Source of the DNA: UBA1205 sp045598105
GTDB taxonomy: Bacteria; Bacteroidota; Bacteroidia; Bacteroidales; WCHB1-69
Direction of reading: 5' to 3'
DNA length: 36,265 nucleotides
Assembly (NCBI GenBank): GCA_045598105.1
Contig: JAZLLK010000039.1
Span: 1 to 36,265, forward strand
Under the pieces are notes generated by a model that saw nothing but the letters and a program-made list of their open reading frames with translations, was not told the origin of the DNA and did no database searches. Positions 8,610 through 17,991 of the stretch are shown one piece after another. Position numbers and translations under genes: made by a program. Within the stretch, counting starts at the first letter, position 1; every line of letters starts with the position of its first letter.

Positions 8610-9422
8610 ATGGGCGGTTGTTTTTTGGTATTGGCCTTGGGGGCATTAGGTTATATACTTACCCAAAGTTGGTTGGGCGCTTTGTTGGGTATGTTTTTGG
8701 CCGGTTTTATACATCCGGGCAAAAAAGAGTATACCACGCATACATATACCGGAGAACGAAGATATTCGGCTCCGCATAAAATGAGCCTTGAAATGCTACA
8801 GGCTATAGTGCAGCTTTCGGCATTGGTAATGCGTGCCGATAGCAGAATGATGCGCTCGGAGTTGTATTTGTTCCGTGATTTTATCCTGCAGAATTTCGGG
8901 GCGGAAGTAGCTTCCGATGCCATAGACTATTTGCAAACCATAAGGGAGTCTGATATTAATGCCGAAGATGCCTGTATTGTGCTTAACAGCTCCGTTAATT
9001 ACACCGAAAAAATGCAGATATTGCGTTTTTTGTTCCAACTGGCTTATGTGGATGGTGCCATTAATCATGATGAAATGTCATATATAACGCATATTGCCTC
9101 TTTGTTGCAAATACGTCAGCATGACTTTATATATATGCGGGCTACCTTTGAATATGCCCAAAAAAATCAGTACCAATATAGCGGCACTCACAATAGTGGC
9201 TATGCCGCCGGTGAATCCAAGCTGGATAAGGCTTACGCCGTGTTGGGCGTAAAAAGCACCGATAGCGATGAGGTGATAAAAAAGGCCTATAGAAGTTTGG
9301 CCGTGGCCAATCATCCCGACAAGGTGCAGCATTTGGGCGAAACCGCCCGTAAAGAGGCTGAAAAACGCTTCAGTGAAATAACCGAAGCTTATAATGAAAT
9401 AAAGAAAACCCGTAATTTATAG
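8610..9422 (+). CDS. djlA: DjlA-like membrane co-chaperone (TerB domain plus J-domain)
   Basis: The 270-residue product has a Gly-rich N-terminal membrane segment (1-34), a central TerB-like helical domain (about 58-185, with DSRMMRSEL and YVDGAINHDE acidic metal-type motifs) and a C-terminal J-domain (206-270) with the HPD motif at 235-237. This order is that of DjlA, an inner-membrane J-protein that recruits DnaK. It follows KtrB by 5 bases, so it is likely co-transcribed with the potassium system; a functional tie is not shown by sequence. Confidence 0.88.
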   Translation: MGGCFLVLALGALGYILTQSWLGALLGMFLAGFIHPGKKEYTTHTYTGERRYSAPHKMSLEMLQAIVQLSALVMRADSRMMRSELYLFRDFILQNFGAEVASDAIDYLQTIRESDINAEDACIVLNSSVNYTEKMQILRFLFQLAYVDGAINHDEMSYITHIASLLQIRQHDFIYMRATFEYAQKNQYQYSGTHNSGYAAGESKLDKAYAVLGVKSTDSDEVIKKAYRSLAVANHPDKVQHLGETARKEAEKRFSEITEAYNEIKKTRNL

Positions 9423-9476
9423 CAGTGCGTATGCAATGCTTATGTATAGTTTTAACCTTAAAATAATTATAATATA

Positions 9477-12400
9477 TTGTATATTAAACGTGTATTGTGG
9501 CTATTATGCTTTGTAGGTATTGCATCTGCGGCCCTGTGTCAGAATAGTACCGCCAAAAGGGTAAAACTCGTTGTTATAGAAAATGATACAAATATTATAG
9601 ATACATGCTCTTTAGTGTGGGGGAGTGTACAAATAGATGATATTCAGCCTTATGAATATACAATAGACTATTTGCGGGCCTTGTTAATAGTACGTAATCC
9701 GGCCATAAAAGGTCGAACGCTTACCATGGTGTACCGAACTTATCCTTATATGTATGGCAGCGAGGTCCGGCGTCAGTCGCTGCAGTCCATAGAGAAGGAT
9801 ATATATGGAGTACAGCCTTCTTTTGCCAAGGAAGTGCGTACTTCGGGTAGCTTTAGTGATGTATTTTCCGATGCCATGCTCAACAGCTCCGGCAGCTTGT
9901 CCAGAGGTATATCTTTGGGCAATACCCAGGATATGATAGTCAATTCCAATTTGAATTTGCAATTGTCAGGAAAATTGAGTGAAGATGTGGAAATTTTGGC
10001 CAATATTACCGATGAAAACATACCCATACAGCCGGAAGGCAATACGGCTCAGTTACAGGAGTTTGATAAGGTGTTCATACAACTGAAATATAAGAATACA
10101 GCTACTCTTATAGCCGGAGATATAGAAAAAACGGTGCATGACAACTATTTTATGAAATTTTCCAAAAAAGGACAGGGCATAATGGCTGACACCCGTTTTA
10201 CGAGTGTGAATAAAAAAGGTAAAAATGTAAATTACGGGGTGGATTTTAGCGGGGCGGTGGCCAAAGGTACTTACGTAAAGCAACAAATAGCAGCAATAGA
10301 AGGCAACCAGGGCCCTTATAAATTGCAAGGCAAAAACAATGAGCTCTACATTACCATACTTTCAGGAAGTGAACGGGTGTATATAGACGAACATTTGCTC
10401 ACCCGTGGTGAGGATAATGATTATGTAATAGACTATAACAGTGGTGAAATTACCTTTACCGCCCGTCAGCCTATAACGCATAATAAGCGTATAGTAGTCG
10501 AATATGAGTATGTAAATCAGGATTATTTGCGTTCTACCGTGCATTTGAATACCTTTGTGGCGTATGACAAATGGAAGGTATCGTTCAATTTTTATAATAA
10601 TCAGGATCATAAAAACCAAACAAACACCTTAGAATTAACCGATGAATATAAACGGAAGCTCTCTACCATAGGCGATGCTACCGGTAAGGCATATATAATG
10701 AATGTAACCCGTGCGGAAGCCGGTACCCGTGAGGTGTTATACACACGCAAAGATACCATTGTAAACGGCATGCAGTATGATAGTGTATATGTGTATGAAC
10801 CCGAAGGTGACAGCAATGTGTACCGATTGGGGTTTACCATGGTGGGGGCCAATAATGGTGACTATATATTGCAGGATGGTGTGGTAAATGGCAGGGTATA
10901 CGTGTGGGTGGCGCCTCAGGGCGGCGTGCCACAGGGAAACTATGCACCTATACAAATGTTATCGGCTCCCCAAAGGGAGCAAATGTACACCTTAGGGGTA
11001 GATTATCAGGTACATCCTACTACCGGTGTGCATGTTAACATGGCCTTGTCGAATAACGACAAAAATACCTTTTCAAAAGCAGATGATAAAGATAATATAG
11101 GCGGTGCCGTGCAGGTGAAAATAGATAATAAAACACCCTTGGGACGTAAAAATCCGACATGGACCATGTTAGCCCATGCCAACTATGAATTCCGTAACAG
11201 TACCTTTGCCTATATAGAGGACTATAGAGATTTGGAATTTAAGCGGAATTATAATTTGGCAGATAGCATGTATAACCGTGCCGACCATTATGCGGAAGCC
11301 ATGCTCGATTTTGTGCATAGCACAGGCCATGCAGGCATAGCTTCCAATGCTTATTTCATTCCCGAAAAACAGTATAAGGCTATCAGAAACGAGTTGTGGT
11401 CACAATTTGTATGGCAAGGTTTTACATTCAATGTGCAGGCTTCGTTGATGAATAGCAGGCAGGAAACATTTAACAGCAGCTATTTAAAGCACATAGAACT
11501 ATTGGAAAAAAAAATGAAAGTGGTGAATGTGGGTGTGAGAAACAAAATGGAGATAAAGCAATATAAAACCTTGCAGAATGTATTAATGGACGTGAGCTCT
11601 GCTTCCAATGAACTTACCTGCTATGTTCACAATGGTGACAGTCTCCGTAAGGTGGGGTTTGGAGTGGATTATATTAATCGTATAGAGGCCGGAGAAAAAC
11701 GTGCTGCTTTGGTTACCAATGCTATAGGTCATCAGGTAAAAGCACATGCGGATGTGTTACAAATAAAGGGACAGCAGCTGAAAATGGTAGGTTCATACAG
11801 GTATTTTAAGAGCAGCGACAGTACAGGTGAAAATACCCTGTTGGCCAATATAGACTATCAGGGCCGCTGGTGTAGGGGTGCTATACAGCTGGGCTTGTTT
11901 TATGAGGTGGGCAGTGGCATGGAGCAAAAGAATGAGTATTCCTACCTGAAGGTGGCCGCCGGCCAGGGCGTGTATAAGTGGATAGACTATAATGGCAACA
12001 ATGTGGAGGAATTGGATGAATTTGAGGTGGCCAAGTATAAGGATGAGGCAGATTATATACGACTGTGGCGAGTATCAGATAGCTATGTAAAGACCTATAA
12101 TAATCAGTTTTCGGCAAGTGTTATTTTGCGGCCTTCGGCCGTGTGGCGTAACCAAAGCGGCTGGAAAAAATTTATGGCCCGTTTTGCCAATACTACTACG
12201 TACAGGTCGCTATATAAGAACACTTTGGCCGGTGTAAGCGGCATGTTGAATCCTTTTTATGTAAAGCACAATGACACCAGCCTGGTTACAGCCTCCGGCA
12301 TGTTCAGAAATGTATTTTCATTTAATCAAATAAGTCAGATATGGGGTATAGATGTGGTGTATAACAGCGCACAAACCAAAAACCTGACCGTAAACGGATT

Positions 12401-12929
12401 TGAAGCCTCGGATGTGTATTCCTGTGTGGTGGCAGGCAGGGTGAATATAAAGCAGATGTTTACCTTAAATGCCAACTATGAAAACGGGTGGAATATAAGA
12501 GAAAGCGAATATATGGGTAAAAACTATAAAATAGACTATAATACCGTGAACACATCACTTATATTTCAGTATCGTACGCATTTGAAATTGAGTATTAACT
12601 ATGCCTATACCCAAAAGGCAAATAGCAGAGGAGAGGAGCATGCTGTGCTACATAATGCGGGCATGGAGGTGAGTTATCGCATATTGCAGCGGGGTAATGT
12701 ATATGTAAAAGGCATGTATTACAGCATACTGTTTCGTGGCAATGCCAATAGTTCGGTAGGCTATGAAATGCTGGAGGCTTTGCAGCCCGGACATAATATG
12801 GTGCTGGATGCGGGATTGCAGTTTACCTTATGGCAGAATATGCAACTTAATGTTACCTATCAGGGCCGTATAAGTGAAACGGAAAAAATGAAGCATGTGG
12901 CCGGCGTGGAATTAAGGGCATTCTTCTAA
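9477..12929 (+). CDS. Large conserved Bacteroidota surface protein, predicted outer-membrane beta-barrel (TTG start)
   Basis: This 1150-residue product starts at TTG: the in-frame stop at 9459-9461 leaves no upstream ATG, and any internal ATG would remove the signal peptide (residues 1-22, ending ASAALCQN). Residues 23-120 are beta-rich. A conserved block about 137-210 (SGSLSRGISLGNTQD, EGNTAQLQEFDKVFIQL) and another at about 297-330 (GSERVYIDEHLLTRGEDNDY, then VIDYNSGEITFT) resemble stretches seen in large Bacteroidota surface proteins, including SprA-like ones. The remainder shows alternating strands and the chain ends in aromatic residues (AFF), typical of barrels inserted by the BAM machinery. 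I cannot assign a function. It follows djlA by 54 bases and ends 2 bases before the convergent murD stop. Confidence 0.75.
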   Translation: MYIKRVLWLLCFVGIASAALCQNSTAKRVKLVVIENDTNIIDTCSLVWGSVQIDDIQPYEYTIDYLRALLIVRNPAIKGRTLTMVYRTYPYMYGSEVRRQSLQSIEKDIYGVQPSFAKEVRTSGSFSDVFSDAMLNSSGSLSRGISLGNTQDMIVNSNLNLQLSGKLSEDVEILANITDENIPIQPEGNTAQLQEFDKVFIQLKYKNTATLIAGDIEKTVHDNYFMKFSKKGQGIMADTRFTSVNKKGKNVNYGVDFSGAVAKGTYVKQQIAAIEGNQGPYKLQGKNNELYITILSGSERVYIDEHLLTRGEDNDYVIDYNSGEITFTARQPITHNKRIVVEYEYVNQDYLRSTVHLNTFVAYDKWKVSFNFYNNQDHKNQTNTLELTDEYKRKLSTIGDATGKAYIMNVTRAEAGTREVLYTRKDTIVNGMQYDSVYVYEPEGDSNVYRLGFTMVGANNGDYILQDGVVNGRVYVWVAPQGGVPQGNYAPIQMLSAPQREQMYTLGVDYQVHPTTGVHVNMALSNNDKNTFSKADDKDNIGGAVQVKIDNKTPLGRKNPTWTMLAHANYEFRNSTFAYIEDYRDLEFKRNYNLADSMYNRADHYAEAMLDFVHSTGHAGIASNAYFIPEKQYKAIRNELWSQFVWQGFTFNVQASLMNSRQETFNSSYLKHIELLEKKMKVVNVGVRNKMEIKQYKTLQNVLMDVSSASNELTCYVHNGDSLRKVGFGVDYINRIEAGEKRAALVTNAIGHQVKAHADVLQIKGQQLKMVGSYRYFKSSDSTGENTLLANIDYQGRWCRGAIQLGLFYEVGSGMEQKNEYSYLKVAAGQGVYKWIDYNGNNVEELDEFEVAKYKDEADYIRLWRVSDSYVKTYNNQFSASVILRPSAVWRNQSGWKKFMARFANTTTYRSLYKNTLAGVSGMLNPFYVKHNDTSLVTASGMFRNVFSFNQISQIWGIDVVYNSAQTKNLTVNGFEASDVYSCVVAGRVNIKQMFTLNANYENGWNIRESEYMGKNYKIDYNTVNTSLIFQYRTHLKLSINYAYTQKANSRGEEHAVLHNAGMEVSYRILQRGNVYVKGMYYSILFRGNANSSVGYEMLEALQPGHNMVLDAGLQFTLWQNMQLNVTYQGRISETEKMKHVAGVELRAFF

Positions 12930-12931
12930 TA

Positions 12932-14296
12932 TTATTTTTTTATCAGTTCCTTAAAATAGTTGCCGCGGTGTTCAAAGTTTTTGAAGCTGTCATAACTGGA
13001 GGCAGCGGGTGAGAGCAGGCATATGCTTCCCTTGCGGGTAATGCTTATGGCCAAGGGTACTATTTCATCATAGGTGGAGCAAAAGTGCAGGTTAGGAATA
13101 TGTTTTTGCTCAAATAGTGTCATCATTCTTTTGCCGGCTATGCCGGTAAAAATAAAATTACGAACCTTTGCTTTTGCCATGTATTCGGCCAGGGGGGTGT
13201 AGTCTATGCCGCGATCCATGCCGCCAAGTATGATGGTGTCCACATTTTGTAGTGCTTCCACGGCAGCTATGGTTGCTTGTGGTATAGTGGATATGCTGTC
13301 ATTGTAGAATATGATGTCATGATAGGTGCCTGCAGGCTCTAACCGGTGGCTTAAGGGAGTAAAACTCTGCAACGCCGATGCTATGAGTGCCCAATTGGTG
13401 TCCTGCAGGCAGCTAATAGCGGCCAAAGCCGCTGATACATTGGTATAGTTGTGCTCTCCTTTAAGCGGAAAGTTATCCGTCACGGCGGCTATAGTCTGTG
13501 TGCCTTGAAGTGTACGCAGGTAGAACTGCCCCTGAGCATAGTAGCTCATGGCTTTATTATCATAGCCATGAGCAAAAGGCATGCCATGTGAAGTATAAGC
13601 CTGCCCGGCTATGCGATCCTGTATGCGGGCATCGTGCAGGCTGTATATAAAATAGTCCTCTTTGCCCTGTTTTAAGGCTATGTTGTATTTGGCCTTTTGG
13701 TAGTCTTCATAAGAATTGTAATGGTCCAAGTGCTCTTCGTATAAATTGAGCAACAGCCCAATATGTGGCCCTCTATGTATGAATTCCAACTGGTGGGACG
13801 ATAATTCCAATACTATGCGGGTGTGAGGGTCTATTTTGTCGGTCAGTTCAAACAGGGGCAAGCCTATATTGCCACCAAATACCACGTTGTCATTGCATTG
13901 GTGTAGTAAATGGTATATAAGGCCGGAAGTGGTGCTTTTGCCTTTGGTACCGGTAACACCTATACACCGGGCATGAAATGCCTGCAGAAAAAGGTCGGTT
14001 TGGGAACTTATTTTACTTATATCTATGTCGTTTAGCAGGTGCTTAAGACTTATACCCGGTGATTGGAGTACTATGTCATATAACGAAATGGCATCTAAAT
14101 AATTATCCCCTAAGTGCAGGCTTATATTATCATCGGCCTGTAGCAAGGTGTGTATTTGGGTGTTTTGGTCTGCTATGCCTATGTGGGCCTGAGGTATATG
14201 CTTGCGTATAAAGTGATAACTGGATTGACCTTCACGGCCATATCCTAAAAGCAGTATGTTTTTGTTTTGTAACTGATTAATTATGGTGCTTAGCAT
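12932..14296 (-). CDS. murD: UDP-N-acetylmuramoylalanine--D-glutamate ligase MurD
   Basis: The 454-residue enzyme adds D-glutamate to UDP-MurNAc-L-Ala in the cytoplasm during peptidoglycan synthesis. The ATP-binding motif GTKGKST is at 116-122; LSSHQLEF, LNLYEEHLDHY and KGEHNYTNVSAAL are family landmarks of the central domain, and the C-terminal domain ends with SPAASSYDSFKNFEHRG, the MurD signature. Length matches the family. It is placed outside a division/cell-wall cluster and is the second gene after a MerR regulator, with a 4-base gap. Confidence 0.95.
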   Translation of the reverse strand: MLSTIINQLQNKNILLLGYGREGQSSYHFIRKHIPQAHIGIADQNTQIHTLLQADDNISLHLGDNYLDAISLYDIVLQSPGISLKHLLNDIDISKISSQTDLFLQAFHARCIGVTGTKGKSTTSGLIYHLLHQCNDNVVFGGNIGLPLFELTDKIDPHTRIVLELSSHQLEFIHRGPHIGLLLNLYEEHLDHYNSYEDYQKAKYNIALKQGKEDYFIYSLHDARIQDRIAGQAYTSHGMPFAHGYDNKAMSYYAQGQFYLRTLQGTQTIAAVTDNFPLKGEHNYTNVSAALAAISCLQDTNWALIASALQSFTPLSHRLEPAGTYHDIIFYNDSISTIPQATIAAVEALQNVDTIILGGMDRGIDYTPLAEYMAKAKVRNFIFTGIAGKRMMTLFEQKHIPNLHFCSTYDEIVPLAISITRKGSICLLSPAASSYDSFKNFEHRGNYFKELIKK

Positions 14297-14300
14297 GTGT

Positions 14301-14639
14301 TTAGTCCAGTTGATTTTTTATGTCCTGTAAAAATGATTTTATATTCTCTAACGATGCTTTTATTTGCGCATTGCGATTCACTGCCTGAGGATTAGCTGCC
14401 AGTTTTTCCCGGGCACCCTCTAAGGTATATCCTTTTTCTTTTACCAAATAGTATATGTCGCGTATCACATTAATGTCGTTTGGGGTATAATAGCGGGTTC
14501 CTTTAGGGTTTTTATAGGGCTTTAATTGTGAAAATTCTTTTTCCCAAAAGCGAAGAAGCGACGGATTTACGTCAAAAATGCGAGAAACTTCTCCTATAGA
14601 ATAGTATGCTTTTTCGGTTTTTTGCTCTAAATTTTGCAT
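14301..14639 (-). CDS. MerR family transcriptional regulator
   Basis: The 112-residue protein has the MerR winged helix-turn-helix from about residue 11 (YYSIGEVSRIFDVNPSLLRFWEKEF) through the wing motif GTRYYTPNDI, followed by a short dimer helix. There is no cysteine effector-binding domain, so it is a short MerR of the type common in Bacteroidota, with unknown effector. It precedes murD by 4 bases on the same strand and has its own promoter-like box 90 bases upstream. The intergenic region holds three TTTGCCA motifs that could be its operator; that is a guess. Confidence 0.88.
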   Translation of the reverse strand: MQNLEQKTEKAYYSIGEVSRIFDVNPSLLRFWEKEFSQLKPYKNPKGTRYYTPNDINVIRDIYYLVKEKGYTLEGAREKLAANPQAVNRNAQIKASLENIKSFLQDIKNQLD

Positions 14640-14727
14640 GAATGAAATAAAATAAAAAATTAATAAAATTGTAACATTATGATAATGAATATTTTATGCG
14701 TTTGCTAAAATCATTTTGCCACATATA

Positions 14728-14735
14728 CAAATATA
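14728..14735 (-). promoter_or_regulatory. Bacteroidota -7 box (TATATTTG) for merR-murD
   Basis: TATATTTG on the minus strand fits TAnnTTTG. A TTTG lies 24 bases upstream, a little far for the -33 element. The leader to the merR ATG would be about 85 bases. Confidence 0.4.
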
Positions 14736-14780
14736 AAAAAATAAAATGGGGTAAAATGGCAAACATAGCAATTTTTTTTG

Positions 14781-14788
14781 TAATTTTG
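14781..14788 (+). promoter_or_regulatory. Bacteroidota -7 box (TAATTTTG) for the outer-membrane protein gene
   Basis: TAATTTTG fits TAnnTTTG and lies 27 bases before the first ATG at 14815 and 57 before the alternative ATG at 14845. Confidence 0.5.
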
Positions 14789-14814
14789 CCACCAATATCA
14801 CAGAGTATACAAAA

Positions 14815-15591
14815 ATGAAAAATATATATTCCGTTTCCGTTAGCATGAAAAGATATATCAGTTATGCACTTTGTGCCTTGTTTGCAGTAAGCATGTTAAA
14901 TACCAGTGTTTTTGCTCAAACTAATAGAAAGCAGCAAAAGAACAATTTTTCCACCATAGGTAAGAGTAATGCCACTATACGTCATGGTATTACATTGCAA
15001 GCTGCGGTTAATTTGTCGGCTCGTCCGTCCCAAATGGATATAGTGCCTACTTTTGGGGCAGGGTATGTTGCTACCCAGTATTACGGCGTAGGTAATCGTT
15101 ATATGCAGCAGTCAGTTACCTATCAAATAGGTTTTGGTACTAAGGACAGCTACACCGTCCATAATGTAATAGGTACATTTCATTGCAGCTATATAGGCAG
15201 TCTGGATATGAGTCCGTTCATATATGGAGTGGCTTTGCAGTTTGCATTTGCCACTAAGGGCAAAGCCCAGTCGGAGCAATATGGCAGTTATACGCTGGTG
15301 CATGATAAATATGCTAATTTTTACATACGTCCTGAAATAGGCCTGTTTTTCCCTTGCGGGTATAAAACCAAGGCCAAGGAAGTAAGCCGTGTGTCGTTCA
15401 ATATTACTTACGGGTTCAATATTAAAACCTATTGGAACTGGGATGGAGTAATAAAGTCGGCTGTAAAAAGGGGTGATATGACAGAAGAAGAAGCTGTTGA
15501 ATCCATGTATCCGTGGACAGCCATGTGTCATCATGTAGTTACTCTGCGATTGAATTTTAATATTGGTAATTATCGTGAAATGAAGAGGTAA
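14815..15591 (+). CDS. Predicted outer-membrane beta-barrel protein, unknown function
   Basis: The 258-residue product has a Sec signal peptide ending in VFAQ. Two starts fit: 14815 or the in-frame ATG at 14845 (MKRYISYALCALF), which gives a more usual signal peptide; the promoter box permits both. The mature part has short alternating hydrophobic strands with Tyr/Phe/Gly, such as VPTFGAGYVATQYYGVGNRY, and ends RLNFNIGNYREMKR, consistent with a small barrel of about 8-10 strands. I do not recognise a named family. It is followed after 60 bases by sppA on the same strand. Confidence 0.7.
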   Translation: MKNIYSVSVSMKRYISYALCALFAVSMLNTSVFAQTNRKQQKNNFSTIGKSNATIRHGITLQAAVNLSARPSQMDIVPTFGAGYVATQYYGVGNRYMQQSVTYQIGFGTKDSYTVHNVIGTFHCSYIGSLDMSPFIYGVALQFAFATKGKAQSEQYGSYTLVHDKYANFYIRPEIGLFFPCGYKTKAKEVSRVSFNITYGFNIKTYWNWDGVIKSAVKRGDMTEEEAVESMYPWTAMCHHVVTLRLNFNIGNYREMKR

Positions 15592-15651
15592 TCCTATAAG
15601 GATGTTATATTTTTTTCTCAAAAGCATTATAGTACAAATAAAATTAAAAAT

Positions 15652-17403
15652 ATGAAAAATTTTTTAAAAATGGTGCTTGCCACCATGTTAGGCTTTATAT
15701 TGTTACAGGTGTTAGCCGTAGTAATTATGATATTTGTAGTAGCCGGCATAGCTGCAGGTGTAGGCGGTGAAGTAACCACTGTAGAAAATAATTCGGTATT
15801 AAAGCTTGAACTCAGCGGTAGCTTAAGTGAAAGAGTTGCCGATAATCCTTTTAAGGGTATGTATAATTATCAGCCGAATGTTCTTTCATTGAATAATATA
15901 TTGGAAAGCATATCACATGCTAAAAATGATGATAAAATAAAGGGTATATCCATAGAAGTAGGAAATTTGGCTGCCTCATGGGCCAGCGTAGAAGAAATAC
16001 GTAATGCCTTGTCTGATTTTAAAAAGTCAGGTAAGTTCATATATACCTATGGTGAAAATTATAGTCAGGGTCAATATTATATAGCTTCGGTGGCCGATAA
16101 AATATGTGTACATCCTGAAGGCATGCTTGATTTACATGGCTTAAGCATGCAAATAATGTTTTACAAGCAGTTGTTGAGCAAATTGGATGTGGACATGCAG
16201 GTGGTAAAAGTAGGTACCTACAAAAGTGCGGTAGAGCCATTTGTGCTGGAGCACATGAGTGAGGCCAATAAAGAGCAGGTATCGGTATTGCTTAATTCTA
16301 TGTGGGGTAATATAGTAGCCCACATAGCACTATCCAGAAAACTTACGGCAGAGCAAATAAATGCCGATTGTGATAACCTGTCATTGTTTGCCGATTTGAA
16401 GCTGGCTAAGCAGAGCGGTTATATTGATAATTTGATGTATAAAGATGAATATGTGGCTTTGTTGAAAAAAGCATTGAAAATAAAAAAAGATGACGATATA
16501 TCATATATCACCCCCGGAGAATATGCAGGCACTATACGTCCGTCAACGGCTAAAGATGAAATAGCAGTGGTATATGCTACCGGTAATATTATAGACGGTG
16601 AGGGTGATAATAACTCCATAGGTTATAATATAGCCGGGCAAATAGCCGATTTGGCCGATGATGATAACGTAAAAGCCGTGGTGTTACGTATTAATTCAGG
16701 CGGTGGTTCGGCCATGATGTCTGAAAATATATGGAGAGAAATAGTACAGTTAAAAGCCAAAAAGCCCATAGTGGTATCTATGAGTGATGTGGCCGCTTCG
16801 GGTGGCTATTACATAGCTTGCGCCACTGATTATATAGTAGCTCAGCCTAATACCATTACCGGCAGTATAGGTGTATTCGGTATGATACCCAATGTGGAAG
16901 GGCTTATGAATAAAATAGGCGTTGCCATAGATGAAGTAGCCACCAATAAGCATGCAAGCATAGCCGGTATTAACCGTGCCATGAATGAAGAAGAAAGAGC
17001 CGTAATGCAAAAGTATGTGAACAAAACCTATAGCACATTCCTTACCCGCGTAGCCGACGGCCGTAAAGTGAGCACCACCTATGTGGATTCTATAGGTCAG
17101 GGCCGTATATGGTCAGGAACCGATGCTTTGGCTTTGCATTTGGTAGATACCTTAGGCGGTATAGATGTGGCCATAGCCAAGGCTGCCCGGTTAGGCAAAA
17201 CCGATAGCTATCGCATAAAAGGATATCCTCACATGAAAGATGTATTTGAAGAATTAATGGATACATTTTCATCTAAAACCATGATGTTTACCCGTGAGCG
17301 TGCTGATTTGGGCGAATTATACACCTATTTCAATTACATACAAAATAGTGTGCAAATGCAAGGTGTTCAAGCTGTTATACCTTTTGAATATACTATAAAA
17401 TAA
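15652..17403 (+). CDS. sppA: Signal peptide peptidase SppA, long (67 kDa) type
   Basis: This 583-residue inner-membrane serine protease cuts leftover signal peptides in the membrane. An N-terminal anchor spans about 8-36. The two tandem S49 domains typical of the E. coli type are present: the first carries the general base in VGTYKSAVEPF (Lys191), the second the nucleophile in SMSDVAASGGYY (Ser383), matching E. coli K209/S409 in arrangement. RINSGGGSAMMSE (347-359) is the oxyanion/substrate segment. It leads a group with a small membrane protein and CtpA, all on the plus strand with short gaps (9 and 15 bases), suggesting an envelope proteolysis operon. Confidence 0.94.
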   Translation: MKNFLKMVLATMLGFILLQVLAVVIMIFVVAGIAAGVGGEVTTVENNSVLKLELSGSLSERVADNPFKGMYNYQPNVLSLNNILESISHAKNDDKIKGISIEVGNLAASWASVEEIRNALSDFKKSGKFIYTYGENYSQGQYYIASVADKICVHPEGMLDLHGLSMQIMFYKQLLSKLDVDMQVVKVGTYKSAVEPFVLEHMSEANKEQVSVLLNSMWGNIVAHIALSRKLTAEQINADCDNLSLFADLKLAKQSGYIDNLMYKDEYVALLKKALKIKKDDDISYITPGEYAGTIRPSTAKDEIAVVYATGNIIDGEGDNNSIGYNIAGQIADLADDDNVKAVVLRINSGGGSAMMSENIWREIVQLKAKKPIVVSMSDVAASGGYYIACATDYIVAQPNTITGSIGVFGMIPNVEGLMNKIGVAIDEVATNKHASIAGINRAMNEEERAVMQKYVNKTYSTFLTRVADGRKVSTTYVDSIGQGRIWSGTDALALHLVDTLGGIDVAIAKAARLGKTDSYRIKGYPHMKDVFEELMDTFSSKTMMFTRERADLGELYTYFNYIQNSVQMQGVQAVIPFEYTIK

Positions 17404-17412
17404 TATTTTACT

Positions 17413-17976
17413 ATGCTTACGCATCGCAAAAAACAGCAAATATTCTGTGTTTTGTTGGGCTTTTTATTAGGGCTGGTAGTAGCCGTAATAGTAGGATATT
17501 TTGGGGTGATAAGGCAGTTTACCAAGTTACAGATAGAAAAAATAGGACAGATATTTCCTACCAAAACCGATACCATAGTAGTAAATGTAAATACCACCCT
17601 TCCACACACTAAAGTATCAAAATCGGCAGCAAGTTCCATGGTTATAGCCGATAGTACCGATGCCGATAGTGAAATACAGGGTGATAGAATAGTGAACACT
17701 ATGCGTGTAAATATGCAGTCATTAGATAGTACTATAACCGAAATGAAGGAGTTGGTGGTGGAGCAGTGGGAAAGTCCTATGCATTTTGTGGGTTATAAGT
17801 TGAGCAAAGATAAATTACAGATATATGGCGTAGATATATCCGATGTTGAATTTGCCTACAAGGGCAATGACATATATCTTGTGGTAGCCGGCAATAGCAT
17901 TCCGCTTCATGTTTCTGATGATTTTATACATTTTTCGGGAGCCTTGTTCCAGCGCACCGGTATAGCGGAAGAATAA
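17413..17976 (+). CDS. Single-pass membrane protein, conserved Bacteroidota type, unknown function
   Basis: The 187-residue product has a basic N-terminus (MLTHRKKQQ), one membrane helix (about 10-31) and a periplasmic part. The last 75 residues are the best defined: VEQWESPMHFVGYKLSKDKL followed by strand-like LQIYGV, VEFAYKGNDIYLVVAG and a Phe-rich end. I recognise no named domain. Lying 9 bases after sppA and 15 before ctpA, it may be a partner of one of these proteases, but that is only context. Confidence 0.75.
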   Translation: MLTHRKKQQIFCVLLGFLLGLVVAVIVGYFGVIRQFTKLQIEKIGQIFPTKTDTIVVNVNTTLPHTKVSKSAASSMVIADSTDADSEIQGDRIVNTMRVNMQSLDSTITEMKELVVEQWESPMHFVGYKLSKDKLQIYGVDISDVEFAYKGNDIYLVVAGNSIPLHVSDDFIHFSGALFQRTGIAEE

Positions 17977-17991
17977 GCAAAGTAATCAATA

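Larger units (their letters stand above)
14713..14792. repeat. TTTGCCA motif cluster in the merR/OMP divergent region
   Basis: ATTTTGCCAC occurs at 14713-14722 and again at 14783-14792 (direct repeat, 70 bases apart). The inverted form TGGCAAA is at 14757-14763. The second copy overlaps the TAATTTTG promoter box of the plus-strand gene, so a bound regulator could control it. A further inverted copy (TGGCAAAAT) is at 137-145, before the first gene. Confidence 0.35.
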
